From Archivesica marissinica (Eukaryota > Mollusca > Bivalvia > Venerida > Vesicomyidae): a DNA stretch of 64,000 nucleotides. The stretch is taken from NCBI GenBank assembly GCA_014843695.1, contig CM026387.1, positions 70,500,795 to 70,564,794 on the forward strand, given 5' to 3'. The notes under the pieces were generated by a model that was given only the letters and a program-made list of their open reading frames with translations, did no database searches and had not been told where the DNA came from. A program made the translations under genes and the position numbers. This document shows, in pieces, positions 46,100 through 63,842 of the stretch. Within the stretch, counting starts at the first letter, position 1. Each line of letters opens with the position of its first letter.

Positions 46100-47755
46100 A
46101 TGGATACACAAGATATGCAGGGATACACAAGATTTACAGGGCTGCACAAGATTTACAGGGCTGCACAGGATATACAGGGATACACAAGATTTACAGGGCT
46201 GCACAGGATTTACAGGGATACACAAGATTTACAGGGATTTACAGGATGTACAGGGATGCACAAGATTTACAGGGATGCACAAGATTTACAGGGCTGCACA
46301 GGATATACAGGGATACACACGATTTACAGGGATGCACAAGATTTACAGGGCTGCACAAGATTTACAGGGCTGCACAGGATTTACATGGCTACACAGGATT
46401 TACAGGGATACACAAGATTTACAGGGCTGCACAAGATTTACAGGGATTTACAGGGCTGCACAAGATTTACAGGGATGCACAAGATTTACAGGGCTGCACA
46501 AGATTTACAGGGATACACAAGATTTACAGGGCTACACAGGATTTACAGGGATACACACAATTTACAGGGATGCACAAGATTTACAGGGATGCACAGGATT
46601 TACAGGGATACACAAGATTTACAGGGATGCACAAGATTTACAGGGCTGCACAAGATTTACAGGGATTTACAGGGCTGCACAGGATTTACAGGGCTACACA
46701 GGATTTACAGGGATACACAAGATTTACAGGGATACACAAGATTTACAGGGATACACAAGATTTACAGGGCTGCACAAGATTTACAGGGATACACAAGATT
46801 TACAGGGATTTACAGGGCTGCACAAGATTTACAGGGATGCACAAGATTTACAGGGCTGCACAAGATTTACAGGGATGCACAAGATTTACAGGGCTGCACA
46901 AGATTTACAGGGATACACAAGATTTACAGGGATTTACAGGGCTGCACAAGATTTACAGGGATGCACAAGATTTACAGGGCTGCACAAGATTTACAGGGAT
47001 ACACAAGATTTACAGGGATACACAAGATTTACAGGGCTACACAGGATTTACAGGGATACACAACATTTACAGGGATGCACAAGATTTACAGGGATGCACA
47101 AGATTTACAGGGATTTACAGGGCTGCACAAGATTTACAGGGCTGCACAAGATTTACAGGGCTGCACAAGATTTACAGGGCTGCACAAGATTTACAGGGAT
47201 ACACAAGATTTACAGGGATACACAAGATTTACAGGGATACACAGGATTTACAGGGATGCACACGATTTACAGGGATGCACAAGATTTACAGGGATACACA
47301 AGATTTACAGGGATACACAAGATTTACAGGGATACACAAGATTTACAGGGATACACAGGATTTACAGGGATGCACACGATTTACAGGGATGCACAAGATT
47401 TACAGGGATACACAAGATTTACAGGGATGCACAAGATTTACAGGGATACACAAGATTTACAGGGATACACAAGATTTACAGGGATACACAAGACTTACAG
47501 GGATGCACAAGATTTACAGAGATGCACAGGATTTACAAGGCTGCACAAGAATTACAGGGATGCACAGGATTTACAGAGATGCACAGGATTTACAGGGCTG
47601 CACAAGAATTACAGGGCTGCACAGGATTTACAGGGATACACAAGATTTACAGGGCTGCACAGGATTTACAGGGCTGCACAAGATTTACAGGGCTGCACAG
47701 GATTTACAGGGATACACAAGATTTACAGGGCTGCACAGGAATGCACAAGATTTAC
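46100..47755. repeat. 19-bp minisatellite, about 87 copies, open in three frames
   Basis: Units GGGATACACAAGATTTACA and GGGCTGCACAAGATTTACA. Because 19 is not a multiple of 3 and the unit has no plus-strand stop in any phase, all three plus frames stay open for 1.7-2 kb (up to 667 codons). The translation is a 19-residue loop; not a gene. Confidence 0.97.
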
Positions 47756-47811
47756 TACGGTACTTACTATTTGGTCAGTCCTGTCAAGCGAATAATAGTA
47801 TGCCTAATAAC

Positions 47812-47839
47812 TTTATATATATATATATATATATATATC
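47812..47839. repeat. (TA)n microsatellite
   Basis: About 14 TA dinucleotides. Confidence 0.95.
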
Positions 47840-48420
47840 GATGTATGGCCAATGGGTGCAAAGAGATAATCTGTTGACATTCATGACAGGGCTCATTCTA
47901 GATGGCGATGTGGGCGAAATAGTTGCCCTAGGGACCCTGATTTCGCCACCTGGGGACCCAACTTTTAATATTTTTTTACAATGTTCAGCCCATTATAAAG
48001 CACTCCTTCTATCTATTGTATTTAATCCTTTCCATCCTAGAGATTTAGGTTAATATATTATTATATCTCCATATAAACGACAGCCATTTAGCTATCATGC
48101 AGTGGATAAGTAGTTACCATATCTATCCCACCTCCATAGATATTACTGGGATTACATAGAGATATAGGTTAATATACTATTATATCTCCATACAAACGAC
48201 AGCCATTTAGCTATCATGCAGTGGATAAGTAGTCTCCATATATATCCCACCGCCATAGATATTACTGGGACTACATGACATTCTGGCCTTTATTATGACC
48301 ATTGGTTTGGCTACTACATTGTCAATGTATTGGTAATGGCGTCAAGAGGTGCTTCTATGAGGGAAAGGGTTAATGGTCATACTGTGCATTTTAACCATAT
48401 TTTGTTGAAATTGATTAAAT
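47840..48420. repeat. Spacer with a two-copy 118-bp repeat
   Basis: ACGACAGCCATTTAGCTATC occurs at about 48076 and 48196 within a duplicated segment (about 48043-48270). No gene recognised in the rest. Confidence 0.7.
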
Positions 48421-48424
48421 AACG

Positions 48425-50290
48425 CCATATAAGGTCACGATTGAGCGCTTTCTCACTTCTCATATAAGGTCACGATTGAGCGATTTCTCACTTCTCATAT
48501 AAGGTCACGATTGAGCGATTTCTCATATAAGGTCACGATTGAGCGATTTCTCACTTCTCATATAAGGTCACGATTGAGCGATTTCTCACTTCTCAAATAA
48601 GGTCACGATTGAGCGATTTCTCACTTCTCATATAAGGTCACGATTGAGCGATTTCTCACTTCTCATATAAGGTCACGATTGAGCCGCTTTCTCACTTCTC
48701 ATATAAGGTCACGATTGAGCGCTTTCTCACTTCTCATATAAGGTCACGATTGAGCGATTTCTCACTTCTCATATAAGGTCACGATTGAGCGATTTCTCAC
48801 TTCTCATATAAGGTCACGATTGAGCGCTTTCTCACTTCTCATATAAGGTCACGATTGAGCGATTTCTCACTTCTCATATAAGGTCACGATTGAGCGATTT
48901 CTCACTTCTCATATAAGGTCACGATTGAGTTCTTTCTCACTTCTCATATAAGGTCACGATTGAGCGATTTCTCACTTCTCAAATAAGGTCACGATTGAGC
49001 GCTTTCTCACTTCTCAAATAAGGTCACGATTGAGCGATTTCTCACTTCTCAAATAAGGTCACGATTGAGCGATTTCTCACTTCTCAAATAAGGTCACGAT
49101 TGAGCGATTTCTCACTTCTCAAATAAGGTCACGATTGAGCGCTTTCTCACTTCTCAAATAAGGTCACGATTGAGCGATTTCTCACTTCTCAAATAAGGTC
49201 ACGATTGAGCGATTTCTCACTTCTCAAATAAGGTCACGATTAAGCGCTTTCTCACTTCTCAAATAAGGTCACGATTGAGCGATTTCACACTTCTCAAATA
49301 AGGTCACGATTGAGCGATTTCTCACTTCTCATATAAGGTCACGATTGAGCGCTTTCTCACTTCTCAAATAAGGTCACGATTGAGCGATTTCTCAATTCTC
49401 ATATAAGGTCACGATTGAGCGCTTTCTCACTTCTCATATAAGGTCACGATTGAGCGCTTTCTCACTTCTCAAATAAGGTCACGATTGAGCGATTTCTCAC
49501 TTCTCATATAGGTCACAATTGAGCGCTTTCTCACTTCTCATATAAGGTCACGATTGAGCGCGTTCTCACTTCTCATATAAGGTCACGATTGAGCGATTTC
49601 TCACTTCTCATATAAGGTCACGATTGAGCACGTTCTCACTTCTCATATAAGGTCACGATTGAGCGATTTCTCACTTCTCATAAGGTCACGATTGAGCACG
49701 TTCTCACTTCTCATATAAGGTCACGATTGAGCGATTTCTCACTTCTCATATAAGGTCACGATTGAGCGATTTCTCACTTCTCAAATAAGGTCACGATTGA
49801 GCACGTTCTCACTTCTCATATAAGGTCACGATTGAGCACGTTCTCACTTCTCATATAAGGTCACGATTGAGCACGTTCTCACTTCTCATATAAGCACAAC
49901 ATTTCTCACTTCTCATATAAGGTCACGATTGAGCACGTTCTCACTTCTCATATAAGGTCACGATTGAGCGATTTCTCACTTCTCATATAGTCACGATTGA
50001 GCACGTTCTCACTTCTCATATAAGGTCACGATTGAGCGATTTCTCACTTCTCTATAAGGTCACGATTGAGCGATTTCTCACTTCTCAAATAAGGTCACGA
50101 TTGAGCACGTTCTCACTTCTCATATAAGGTCACGATTGAGCACGTTCTCACTTCTCATATAAGGTCACGAACACCCACCTCATATAAGGTCACGATTTGA
50201 GCACGTTCTCACTTCTCATATAAGGTCACGATTGAGCACGTTCTCACTTCTCATATAAGGTCACGATTGAGCGCGTTCTCACTTTTCAAA
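48425..50290. repeat. 35-bp minisatellite, about 53 copies
   Basis: Unit includes ATATAAGGTCACGATTGAGC and TTTCTCACTTCTC; variants differ mainly at GCGATT/GCGCTT/GCACGT. Confidence 0.96.
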
Positions 50291-50344
50291 TAATGGTCTG
50301 ACCTAGAAAGAGCACTGCATGATTTATTTCAGGGGGGGGGGTAT

Positions 50345-50480
50345 GTTATTTGAAGAAGATTGTGGATGGTCAATGGCTCTAACTAGGTGCCCATCTGTGC
50401 TGCAATACAATGTACTGCTAGATGGGGCATCTAGGGCCTCCACCAATAGCAACCCCAGTCTCGCCATATCATAATTATAA
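50345..50480 (+). repeat. Dispersed mollusc-type repeat, copy 3
   Basis: Shares GGTCAATGGCTCTAACTAGG, GCCCATCTGTGCTGCAATAC and CCTCCACCAATAGC with the two copies above. Located between the 35-bp and 25-bp arrays in the only array-free stretch of that region. Confidence 0.5.
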
Positions 50481-50640
50481 GCCAAGTTATTGGTGTGACA
50501 TTAACCCATAACACACAAAGGAAAGCAGGTTTGCACACATCAAGAAACATTACCGTAGATAAGACAGTCACCTGAATCAATGGATGGGTAATGTCGATGT
50601 CCAACATATCTGTCCAGGCAACACGTTTAACCCTTTACTC

Positions 50641-53600
50641 TATATTAACGCCATATAACACCATTATCACCTCCCACATATAACACCATTATCACCTCCC
50701 ACATATAACACCATTAACATTTCCTACATATAACACCATTAACACTTCCCACATATAACACCATTATCACCTCCCACATATAACACCATTATCACCTCCC
50801 ACATATAACACCATTAACATTTCCTACATATAACACCATTATCACTTCACACATATAACACCATTAACACTCCCACATATAACACCATTATCACCTCCCA
50901 CATATAACACCATTATCACCTCCCACATATAACACCATTAACATTTCCTACATATAACACCATTAACACTTCCCACATATAACACCATTAACATTTCCCA
51001 CATATAACACCATTAACACTCCCACATATAACACCATTAACACTCCCACATATAACACCATTAACATTTCCCACATATAACACCATTATCACCTCCCACA
51101 TATAACACCATTATCACTTCACACATATAACACCATTAACACTTCACACATATAACACCATTAACACCTCCCACATATAACACCATTATCACCTCCCACA
51201 TATAACACCAATAACACTTACATATAACACCATTAACACCATTACCACCTCCCACATATAACACCATTAACACTTACATATAACACCATTAACACTTCAC
51301 ACATACAACACCATTAACACTTCACACATATAACACCATTAACACTTCCCACATATAACACCATTATCACCTCCCACATATAACACCATTAACATTTCCC
51401 ACATATAACACCATTAACACTTCCCACATATAACACCATTAACATTTCCCACATATAACACCATTAACACTCCCACATATAACACCATTAACACTTCCCA
51501 CATATAACACCATTAACACTTCCCACATATAACACCATTAACACCTCCCACATATAACACCATTAACACTTCACACATATAACACCATTAACACTTACAT
51601 ATATAACACCATTAACACGTCCCACATATAACACCATTAACACTTCACATAATATAACACCATTAACACTTCACATAATATAACACCATTAACACCTCCC
51701 ACATATAACACCATTAACACATCCCACATATAACACCATTATCACGTCCCACATATAACACCATTATCACCTCCCACATATCACACCATTATCACCTCCC
51801 ACATATAACACCATTAACACCTCCCACATATAACACCATTATCACGTCCCACATATAACACCATTATCACCTCCCACATATAACACCATTAACACCTCCC
51901 ACATATAACACCATTATCACCTCCCACATATAACACCATTAACACGTCCCACACATAACACCATTATCACCTCCCACATATAACACCATTATCACGTCCC
52001 ACATATAACACCATTAACACTTCACATATATAACACCATTAACACTTCACATAATATAACACTATTAACACCTCCCACATATAACACCATTATTACGTCC
52101 CACATATAACACCATTAACACGTCCCACATATAACACCATTAACACGTCCCACATATAACACCATTATCATCTCCCACATATAACACCATTAACACGTAA
52201 CACATATAACACCATTATCAACTCCCACATATAACACCATTATCACCTCCCACATATAACACCATTAACAATTCCAACATATAACACCATTAACACTTAC
52301 ATATAACACCATTAACATTTCCCACATATAACACCATGAACACTTCCCACATATAACACCATTATCACCTCCCACATATAACACCATTAACACGTCCCAC
52401 ATATAACACCATTATCACCTCCCACATATAACACCATTATCACCTCCCACATATAACACCATTAACACCTCCCACATATAACACCATTATCACGTCCCAC
52501 ATATAACACCATTATCACCTCCCACATATAACACCATTAACACCTCCCACATATAACACCATTATCACCTCCCACATATAACACCATTAACACGTCCCAC
52601 ATATAACACCATTATCACCTCCCACATATAACACCATTATCACGTCCCACATATAACACCATTAACACGTCCCACATATAACACCATTATCACCTCCCAC
52701 ATATAACACCATTATCACGTCCCACATATAACACCATTAACACGTCACACATATAACACCATTAACACTTCACATAATATAACACCATTAACACCTCCCA
52801 CATATAACACCATTATCACGTCCCACATATAACACCATTAACACGTCCCACATATAACACCATTATCACCTCCCACATATAACACCATTAACACGTCCCA
52901 CATATAACACCATTATCAACTCCCACATATAACACCATTATCACCTCCCACATATAACACCATTAACAATTCCCACATATAACACCATTAACACTTACAT
53001 ATAACACCATGAACACTTCCCACATATAACACCATTAACACTTCCCACATATAACACCATTACCACTTCCCACATATAACACGATTAACACTCCCACTTA
53101 TACCACCATTAACATTTCCCACATATAACACCATTATCACCTCCCACATATAACACCATTATCACCTCCCACATATAACACCATTATCACCTCCCACATA
53201 TAACACCATTATCACTTCACACATATAACACAATTAACACTTCCCACATATAACACCATTAACACTCCCACATATAACACCATTATCACCTGCCATATAT
53301 AACACCATTATCACCTCCCACATATAACACCATTATCACCTCCCACATATAACACCATTAACACCTCCCACATATAACACCATTAACATTTCCCACATAT
53401 AACACCATTAACACTTACATATAACACCATTAACACTTCCCACATATAACACCATTACCACCTCCCACATACAACACCATTAACACTTCACACAAATAAC
53501 ACCATTAACACTTCCCACATATAACACCATTATCACCTCCCACATATAACACCATTAACACTTCCCACATATAACACCATTAACATTTCCCACATATAAC

Positions 53601-56600
53601 ACCATTAACACTCCCACATATAACACCATTAACACTTCCCACATATAACACCATTAACACCTCCCACATATAACACCATTAACACTTCACACATATAACA
53701 CCATTAACACTTCACATAATATAACACCATTAACACCTCCCACATATAACACCATTATCACCTCCCACATATAACACCAAACACAATCACTCCCACATAT
53801 AACACCATTACACCTCCCACATATAACACCATTATCACCTCCCACATATAACACCATTAACACCTCCCACATATAACACCATATCACGTCCACATATAAC
53901 ACCATTATCACCTCCCACATATAACACCATTAACACCTCCCACATATAACACCATTATCACCTCCCACATATAACACCATTAACACGTCCCACATATAAC
54001 ACCATTAACACGTCCCACATATAACACCATTATCAACTCCCACATATAACACCATTATCACCTCCCACATATAACACCATTAACAATTCCCACATATAAC
54101 ACCATTAACACTTACATATAACACCATTAACATTTCCCACATATAACACCATTAACACTTCACATAATATAACACCATTAACATTTCCCACATATAACAC
54201 CATTATCACCTCCCACATATAACACCATTAACACTCCCACATATAACACCATTAACACTTCCCACATATAACACCATTAACACTTACATATAACACCATT
54301 AACACTTCCCACATATAACACCATTATCACCTCCCACATATAACACCATTAACACCTCCCACATATAACACCATTAACACTTCCCACATATAACACCATT
54401 AACACTTCCCACATATAACACCATTAACACTCCCACATATAACACCATTAACACTTCCCACATATAACACCATTAACACTTCCCACATATAACACCATTA
54501 ACACTTCCCACATATAACACCATTAACACTTCCCACATATAACACCATTAACACTTCACACATATAACACCATTAACACTTCCCACATATAACACCATTA
54601 ACACCTCCCACATATAACACCATTAACACCTCCCACATATAACACCATTAACACGTCCCACATATAACACCATTATCACGTCCCACATATAACACCATTA
54701 TCACCTCCCACATATAACACCATTATCACCTCCCACATATAACACCATTAACACCTCCCACATATAACACCATTATCACGTCCCACATATAACACCATTA
54801 TCACCTCCCACATATAACACCATTAACACCTCCCACATATAACACCATTATCACCTCCCACATATAACACCATTAACACGTCCCACATATAACACCATTA
54901 TCACCTCCCACATATAACACCATTATCACGTCCCACATATAACACCATTAACACTTCACACATATAACACCATTAACACTTCACATAATATAACACTATT
55001 AACACCTCCCACATATAACACCATTATCACTTCCCACATATAACACCATTAACACTCCCACATATAACACCATTAACACTCCCACATATAACACCATTAA
55101 CAACTCCCACATATAACACCATTATCACCTCCCACATATAACACCATTAACAATTCCCACATATAACACCATTAACACTTACATATAACACCATTAACAT
55201 TTCCCACATATAACACCATTAACACTTCACATAATATAACACCATTAACACCTCCCACATATAACACCATTATTACGTCCCACATATAACACCATTAACA
55301 CGTCCCACATATAACACGATTAACACGTCCCACATATAACACCATTATCACCTCCCACATATAACACCATTAACACGTCCCACATATAACACCATTATCA
55401 CCTCCCACATATAACACCATTAACACTTCCCACATATAACACCATTAACACTTACATATAACACCATTAACACTTCCCACATATAACACCATTAACACTT
55501 CCCACATATAACACCATTATCACCCCCACATATAACACCATTAACAATTCCACATATAACACCATAACACTTACATATAACACCATTAACACTTCCCACA
55601 TATAACACCATTAACACTCCCACATATAACACCATTATCACCTCCCACATATAACACCATTATCACCTCCCACATATAACACCATTAACACTTCCCACAT
55701 ATAACACCATTAACACTTCCCACATATAACACCATTAACACTTCCCACATATAACACCATTAACACTCCCACATATAACACCATTAACACTCCCACATAT
55801 AACACCATTAACACTCCCACATATAACACCATTAACACCTCCCACATATAACACCATTAACACTTCCCACATATAACACCATTAACACCTCCCACATATA
55901 ACACCATTAACACCTCCCACATATAACACCATTATCACCTCCCACATATAACACCATTAACACTTACATATAACACCATTAACACTTCCACATATAACAC
56001 CATTAACACTTACATATAACACCATTAACACTTCCCACATATAACACCATTAACACTTCCCACATATAACACCATTAACACTTCCCACATATAACACCAT
56101 TATCACCTCCCACATATAACACCATTAACACTTCCCACATATAACACCATTAACACTTCCCACATATAACACCATTAACACTTCCCACATATAACACCAT
56201 TAACACTCCCACATATAACACCATTAACACTTCCCACATATAACACCATTAACACTTCCCACATATAACACCATTAACACCTCCCACATATAACACCATT
56301 AACACTTCACACATATAACACCATTAACACGTCCCACATATAACACCATTATCACCTCCCACATATAACACCATTATCACGTCCCACATATAACACCATT
56401 AACACGCCACACATATAACACCATTAACACTTCACATAATATAACACCATTAACACCTCCCACATATAACACCATTATCACGTCCCACATATAACACCAT
56501 TAACACTTCACATAATATAACACCATTAACACCTCCCACATATAACACCATTATTATGTCCCACATATAACACCATTAACACGTCCCACATATAACACCA

Positions 56601-59600
56601 TTAACACGTCCCACATATAACACCATTATCACCTCCCACATATAACACCATTAACACGTCCCACATATAACACCATTATCAACTCCCACATATAACACCA
56701 TTATCACCTCCCACATATAACACCATTAACAATTCCCACATATAACACCATTAACACTTACATATAACACCATTAACCTTTCCCACATATAACACCATTA
56801 ACACTTCCCACATATAACACCATTATCACCTCCCACATATAACACCATTAACACGTCCCACATATAACACCATTATCACCTCCCACATATAACACCATTA
56901 TCACCTCCCACATATAACACCATTAACACCTCCCACATATAACACCATTATCACGTCCCACATATAACACCATTATCACATCCCACATATGACACCATTA
57001 ACACGTCCCACATATAACACCATTATCACCTCCCACATATAACACCATTATCACGTCCCACATATAACACCATTAACACGTCACACATATAACACCATTA
57101 ACACTTCACATAATATAACACCATTAACACCTCCCACATATAACACCATTATCACGTCCCACATATAACACCATTAACACGTCCCACATATAACACCATT
57201 AACACGTCCCACATATAACACCATTATCACCTCCCACATATAACACCATTAACACGTCCCACATATAACACCATTATCACCTCCCACATATAACACCATT
57301 ATCACGTCCCACATATAACACCATTAACACGCCACACATATAACACCATTAACACTTCACATAATATAACACCATTAACACCTCCCACATATAACACCAT
57401 TATCACGTCCCACATATAACACCATTAACACTTCACACATATAACACCATTAACACCTCCCACATATAACACCATTAACATTTCCCACATATAACACCAT
57501 TAACACTCCCACATATAACACCATTAACACTCCCACATATAACACCATTAACACCTCCCACATATAACACCATTAACACCTCCCACATATAACACCATTA
57601 TCACCTCCCACATATAACACCATTATCACTTCACACATATAACACCATTAACACTTCCCACATATAACACCATTAACACTCCCACATATAACACCATTAA
57701 CACTCCCACATATAACACCATTATCACCTCCCACATATAACACCATTATCACCTCCCACATATAACACCATTATCACCTCCCACATATAACACCATTATC
57801 ACTTCCCACATATAACACCATTAACACTTCCCACATATAACACCATTAACACTTCCCACATATAACACCATTAACACCTCCCACATATAACACCATTAAC
57901 ACTTCACACATATAACACCATTAACACTTCCCACATATAACACCATTAACACTTCCCACATATAACACCATTAACACTTCCCACATATAACACCATTAAC
58001 ACTTCCCACATATAACACCATTAACACCTCCCACATATAACACCATTAACACTTCACACATATAACACCATTAACACTTCACAAATATAACACCATTAAC
58101 ACTTCCCACATATAACACCATTAACACTTCCCACATATAACACCATTAACACTTCCCACATATAACACCATTAACACCTCCCACATATAACACCATTATC
58201 ACCTCCCACATATAACACCATTAACACTTCACACATATAACACCATTAATACTTCCCACATATAACACCATTAACACCTCCAACATATAACACCATTAAC
58301 ACTTCACACATATAACACCATTAACACTTCACAAATATAACACCATTAACACCTCCCACATATAACACCATTATCACCTCCCACATATAACACCATTAAC
58401 ACGTCCCACATATAACACCATTAACACGTCCCACATATAACACCATTATCACGTCCCACATATAACACCATTATCACCTCCCACATATAACACCATTATC
58501 ACCTCCCACATATAACACCATTAACACCTCCCACATATAACACCATTATCACGTCCCACATATAACACCATTATCACCTCCCACATATAACACCATTAAC
58601 ACCTCCCACATATAACACCATTATCACCTCCCACATATAACACCATTAACACGTCCCACATATAACACCATTATCACCTCCCACATATAACACCATTATC
58701 ACGTCCCACATATAACACCATTAACACTTCACACATATAACACCATTAACACTTCACATAATATAACACTATTAACACCTCCCACATATAACACCATTAT
58801 CACTTCCCACATATAACACCATTAACACGTCCCACATATAACACCATAAACACGTCCCACATATAACACCATTATCAACTCCCACATATAACACCATTAT
58901 CACCTCCCACATATAACACCATTAACAATTCCCACATATAACACCATTAACACTTACATATAACACCATTAACATTTCCCACATATAACACCATTAACAC
59001 TTCACATAATATAACACCATTAACACCTCCCACATATAACACCATTATTACGTCCCAGATATAACACCATTAACACGTCCCACATATAACACCATTAACA
59101 CGTCCCACATATAACACCATTATCACCTCCCACATATAACACCATTAACACGTCCCACATATAACACCATTATCAACTCCCACATATAACACCATTATCA
59201 CCTCCCACATATAACACCATTAACAATTCCCACATATAACACCATTAACACTTACATATAACACCATTAACATTTCCCACATATAACACCATTAACACTT
59301 CCCACATATAACACCATTATCACCTCCCACATATAACACCATTAACACGTCCCACATATAACACCATTAACACGTCACACATATAACACCATTAACACTT
59401 CCCACATATAACACCATTAACACTTCCCACATATAACACCATTAACACTCCCACATATAACACCATTAACACTCCCACAAATAACACCATTAACACTCCC
59501 ACATATAACACCATTAACACGTCCCACATATAACACCATTAACACTTCACACATATAACACCATTAACACCTGCCATATATAACACCATTATCACCTCCC

Positions 59601-62600
59601 ACATATAACACCATTATCACCTCCCACATATAACACCATTAACACCTCCCACATATAACACCATTAACACTTACATATAACACCGTTAACACTTCACACA
59701 TATAACACCATTAACACTCCCACATATAACACCATTATCAACTCCCACATATAACACCATTAACCCTCCCACATATAACACCATTAACACTCCCACAAAT
59801 AACACCATTAACACTCCCACATATAACACCATTATCAACTCCCACATATAACACCATTAACACCTCCCACATATAACACCATTATCACCTCCCACATATA
59901 ACACCATTAACACGTCCCACATATAACACCATTATCACCTCCCACATATAACACCATTATCACGTCCCACATATAACACCATTAACACGCCACACATATA
60001 ACACCATTAACACTTCACATAATATAACACCATTAACACCTCCCACATATAACACCATTATCACGTCCCACATATAACACCATTAACACTTCACATAATA
60101 TAACCCATTAACACCTCCCACATATACACCATTAACACGTCCCACATATAACACCATTAACACGTCCCACATATAACACCATTATCACCTCCCACATATA
60201 ACACCATTAACACGTCCCACATATAACCACCATTATCACACTCCCACATATAACACCATTATCACCTCCCACATATAACACCATTAACAATTCCCACATA
60301 TAACACCATTAACACTTACATATAACACCATTAACCTTTCCCACATATAACACCATTAACACTTCCCACATATAACACCATTATCACCTCCCACATATAA
60401 CACCATTAACACGTCCCACATATAACACCATTATCACCTCCCACATATAACACCATTATCACCTCCCACATATAACACCATTAACACCTCCCACATATAA
60501 CACCATTATCACGTCCCACATATAACACCATTAACACTTCCCACATATAACACCATTAACACTTCCCACATATAACACCATTAACACTCCCACATATAAC
60601 ACCATTATCAACTCCCACATATAACACCATTAACCCTCCCACATATAACACCATTAACACTCCCACAAATAACACCATTAACACTCCCACATATAACACC
60701 ATTATCAACTCCCACATATAACACCATTAACACCTCCCACATATAACACCATTATCACCTCCCACATATAACACCATTAACACGTCCCACATATAACACC
60801 ATTATCACCTCCCACATATAACACCATTATCACGTCCCACATATAACACCATTAACACGCCACACATATAACACCATTAACACTTCACATAATATAACAC
60901 CATTAACACCTCCCACATATAACACCATTATCACGTCCCACATATAACACCATTAACACTTCACATAATATAACACCATTAACACCTCCCACATATAACA
61001 CCATTAACACGTCCCACATATAACACCATTAACACGTCCCACATATAACACCATTATCACCTCCCACATATAACACCATTAACACGTCCCACATATACCA
61101 CCATTATCAACTCCCACATATAACACCATTATCACCTCCCACATATAACACCATTAACAATTCCCACATATAACACCATTAACACTTACATATAACACCA
61201 TTAACCTTTCCCACATATAACACCATTAACACTTCCCACATATAACACCATTATCACCTCCACATATAACACCATTAACACGTCCCACATATAACACCAT
61301 TATCACCTCCCACATATAACACCATTATCACCTCCCACATATAACACCATTAACACCTCCCACATATAACACCATTATCACGTCCCACATATAACACCAT
61401 TATCACATCCCACATATGACACCATTAACACGTCCCACATATAACACCATTATCACCTCCCACATATAACACCATTATCACGTCCCACATATAACACCAT
61501 TAACACGTCACACATATAACACCATTAACACTTCACATAATATAACACCATTAACACCTCCCACATATAACACCATTATCACGTCCCACATATAACACCA
61601 TTAACACGTCCCACATATAACACCATTAACACGTCCCACATATAACACCATTATCACCTCCCACATATAACACCATTAACACGTCCCACATATAACACCA
61701 TTATCACCTCCCACATATAACACCATTATCACGTCCCACATATAACACCATTAACACGCCACACATATAACACCATTAACACTTCACATAATTTAACACC
61801 ATTAACACCTCCCACATATAACACCATTATCACGTCCCACATATAACACCATTAACACTTCACATAATATAACACCATTAACACCTCCCACATATAACAC
61901 CATTATTATGTCCCACATATAACACCATTAACACGTCCCACATATAACACCATTATCAACTCCCACATATAACACCATTAACATTTCCCACATATAACAC
62001 CATTATCACCTCCCACATATAACACCATTATCACCTCCCACATATAACACCATTATCACTTCACACATATAACACCATTAACACTTCCCACATATAACAC
62101 CATTAACACTCCCACATATAACACCATTAACACTCCCACATATAACACCATTATCACCTCCCACATATAACACCATTATCACCTCCCACATATAACACCA
62201 TTATCACCTCCCACATATAACACCATTATCACTTCACACATATAACACCATTAACACCTCCCACATATAACACCATTAACACTTCACACATATAACACCA
62301 TTAACACTTCACAAATATAACACCATTAACACTTCCCACATATAACACCATTAACACTTCCCACATATAACACCATTAACACTTCCCACATATAACACCA
62401 TTAACACCTCCCACATATAACACCATTATCACCTCCCACATATAACACCATTATCACTTCACACATATAACACCATTAACACTTCCCACATATAACACCA
62501 TTAACACCTCCCACATATAACACCATTATCACCTCCCACATATAACACCATTAACACGTCCCACATATAACACGTCCCACACATAACACCATTATCACCT

Positions 62601-63842
62601 CCCACATATAACACCATTAACACTTCCCACATATAACACCATTAACACTCCCACATATAACACCATTAACACTCCCACATATAACACCATTATCAACTCC
62701 CACATATCACCATTAACACTTCCCACATATAACACCATTATCACCTCCCACATATAACACCATTATCACCTCCCACATATAACACCATTATCACTTCACA
62801 CATATAACACCATTAACACTTCCCACATATAACACCATTATCACCTCCCACATATAACACCATTAACTCTCCCACATATAACACCATTATCACCTCCCAC
62901 ATATAACACCATTAACACCTCCCACATATAACACCATTAACACTTCCCACATATAACACCATTAACACTCCCACATATAACACCATTAACACTTCCCACA
63001 TATAACACCATTATCACCTCCCACATATAACACCATTATCACCTCCCACATATAACACCATTAACACTTCCCACATATAACACCATTAACACTTACATAT
63101 AACACCATTAACACTTCACACATATAACACCATTAACACTTCCCACATATAATACCATTATCACCTCCCACATATAACACCATTAACACTTCCCACATAT
63201 AACACCATTAACACTTCCCACATATAACACCATTAACATTTCCCACATATAACACCATTAACACTCCCACATATAACACCATTAACACTTCACACATATA
63301 ACACCATTAACACCTCCCACATATAACACCATTATCACCTCCCACATATAACACCATTAACATTTCCCACATATAACACCATTAACACTTCCCACATATA
63401 ACACCATTAACACTTCCCACATATAACACCATTAACACTTCCCACATATAACACCATTAACACCTCCCACATATAACACCATTATCACCTCCCACATATA
63501 ACACCATTAACACTTCACACATATAACACCATTAACACTTCCCACATATAACACCATTAACATTTCCCACATATAACACCATTAACACTTACATATATAA
63601 CACCATTAACACTTCAACCATATAACATCATTATTACCTCCCACATATAACACCATTATCACCTCCCACATATAACACCATTATCACCTCCCACATATAA
63701 CACCATTAACACTTCCCACATATAACACCATTAACACATCCCACATATAACACCATTAACACTTACATATATAACACCATTAACACTTACATATATAACA
63801 CCATTAACACTTCCCACATATAACACCATTAACATTTCCCAC
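50641..63842. repeat. 25-bp satellite, about 528 copies, runs into the gap
   Basis: Unit CCCACATATAACACCATTAA plus CACTT. The variable positions are TTAACA/TTATCA and CTTC/CCTC/CGTC, with occasional short 18-bp units and ATAATATAAC units. Rare variants recur at fixed offsets, so blocks of units were duplicated. Confidence 0.97.

Noticed and set aside
45874..47877. Open frames of 667, 616 and 576 codons on the plus strand
   Set aside because: All three forward frames are open for the same reason: a 19-bp stop-free unit. No non-repeat domain, signal peptide or splice context supports a gene.
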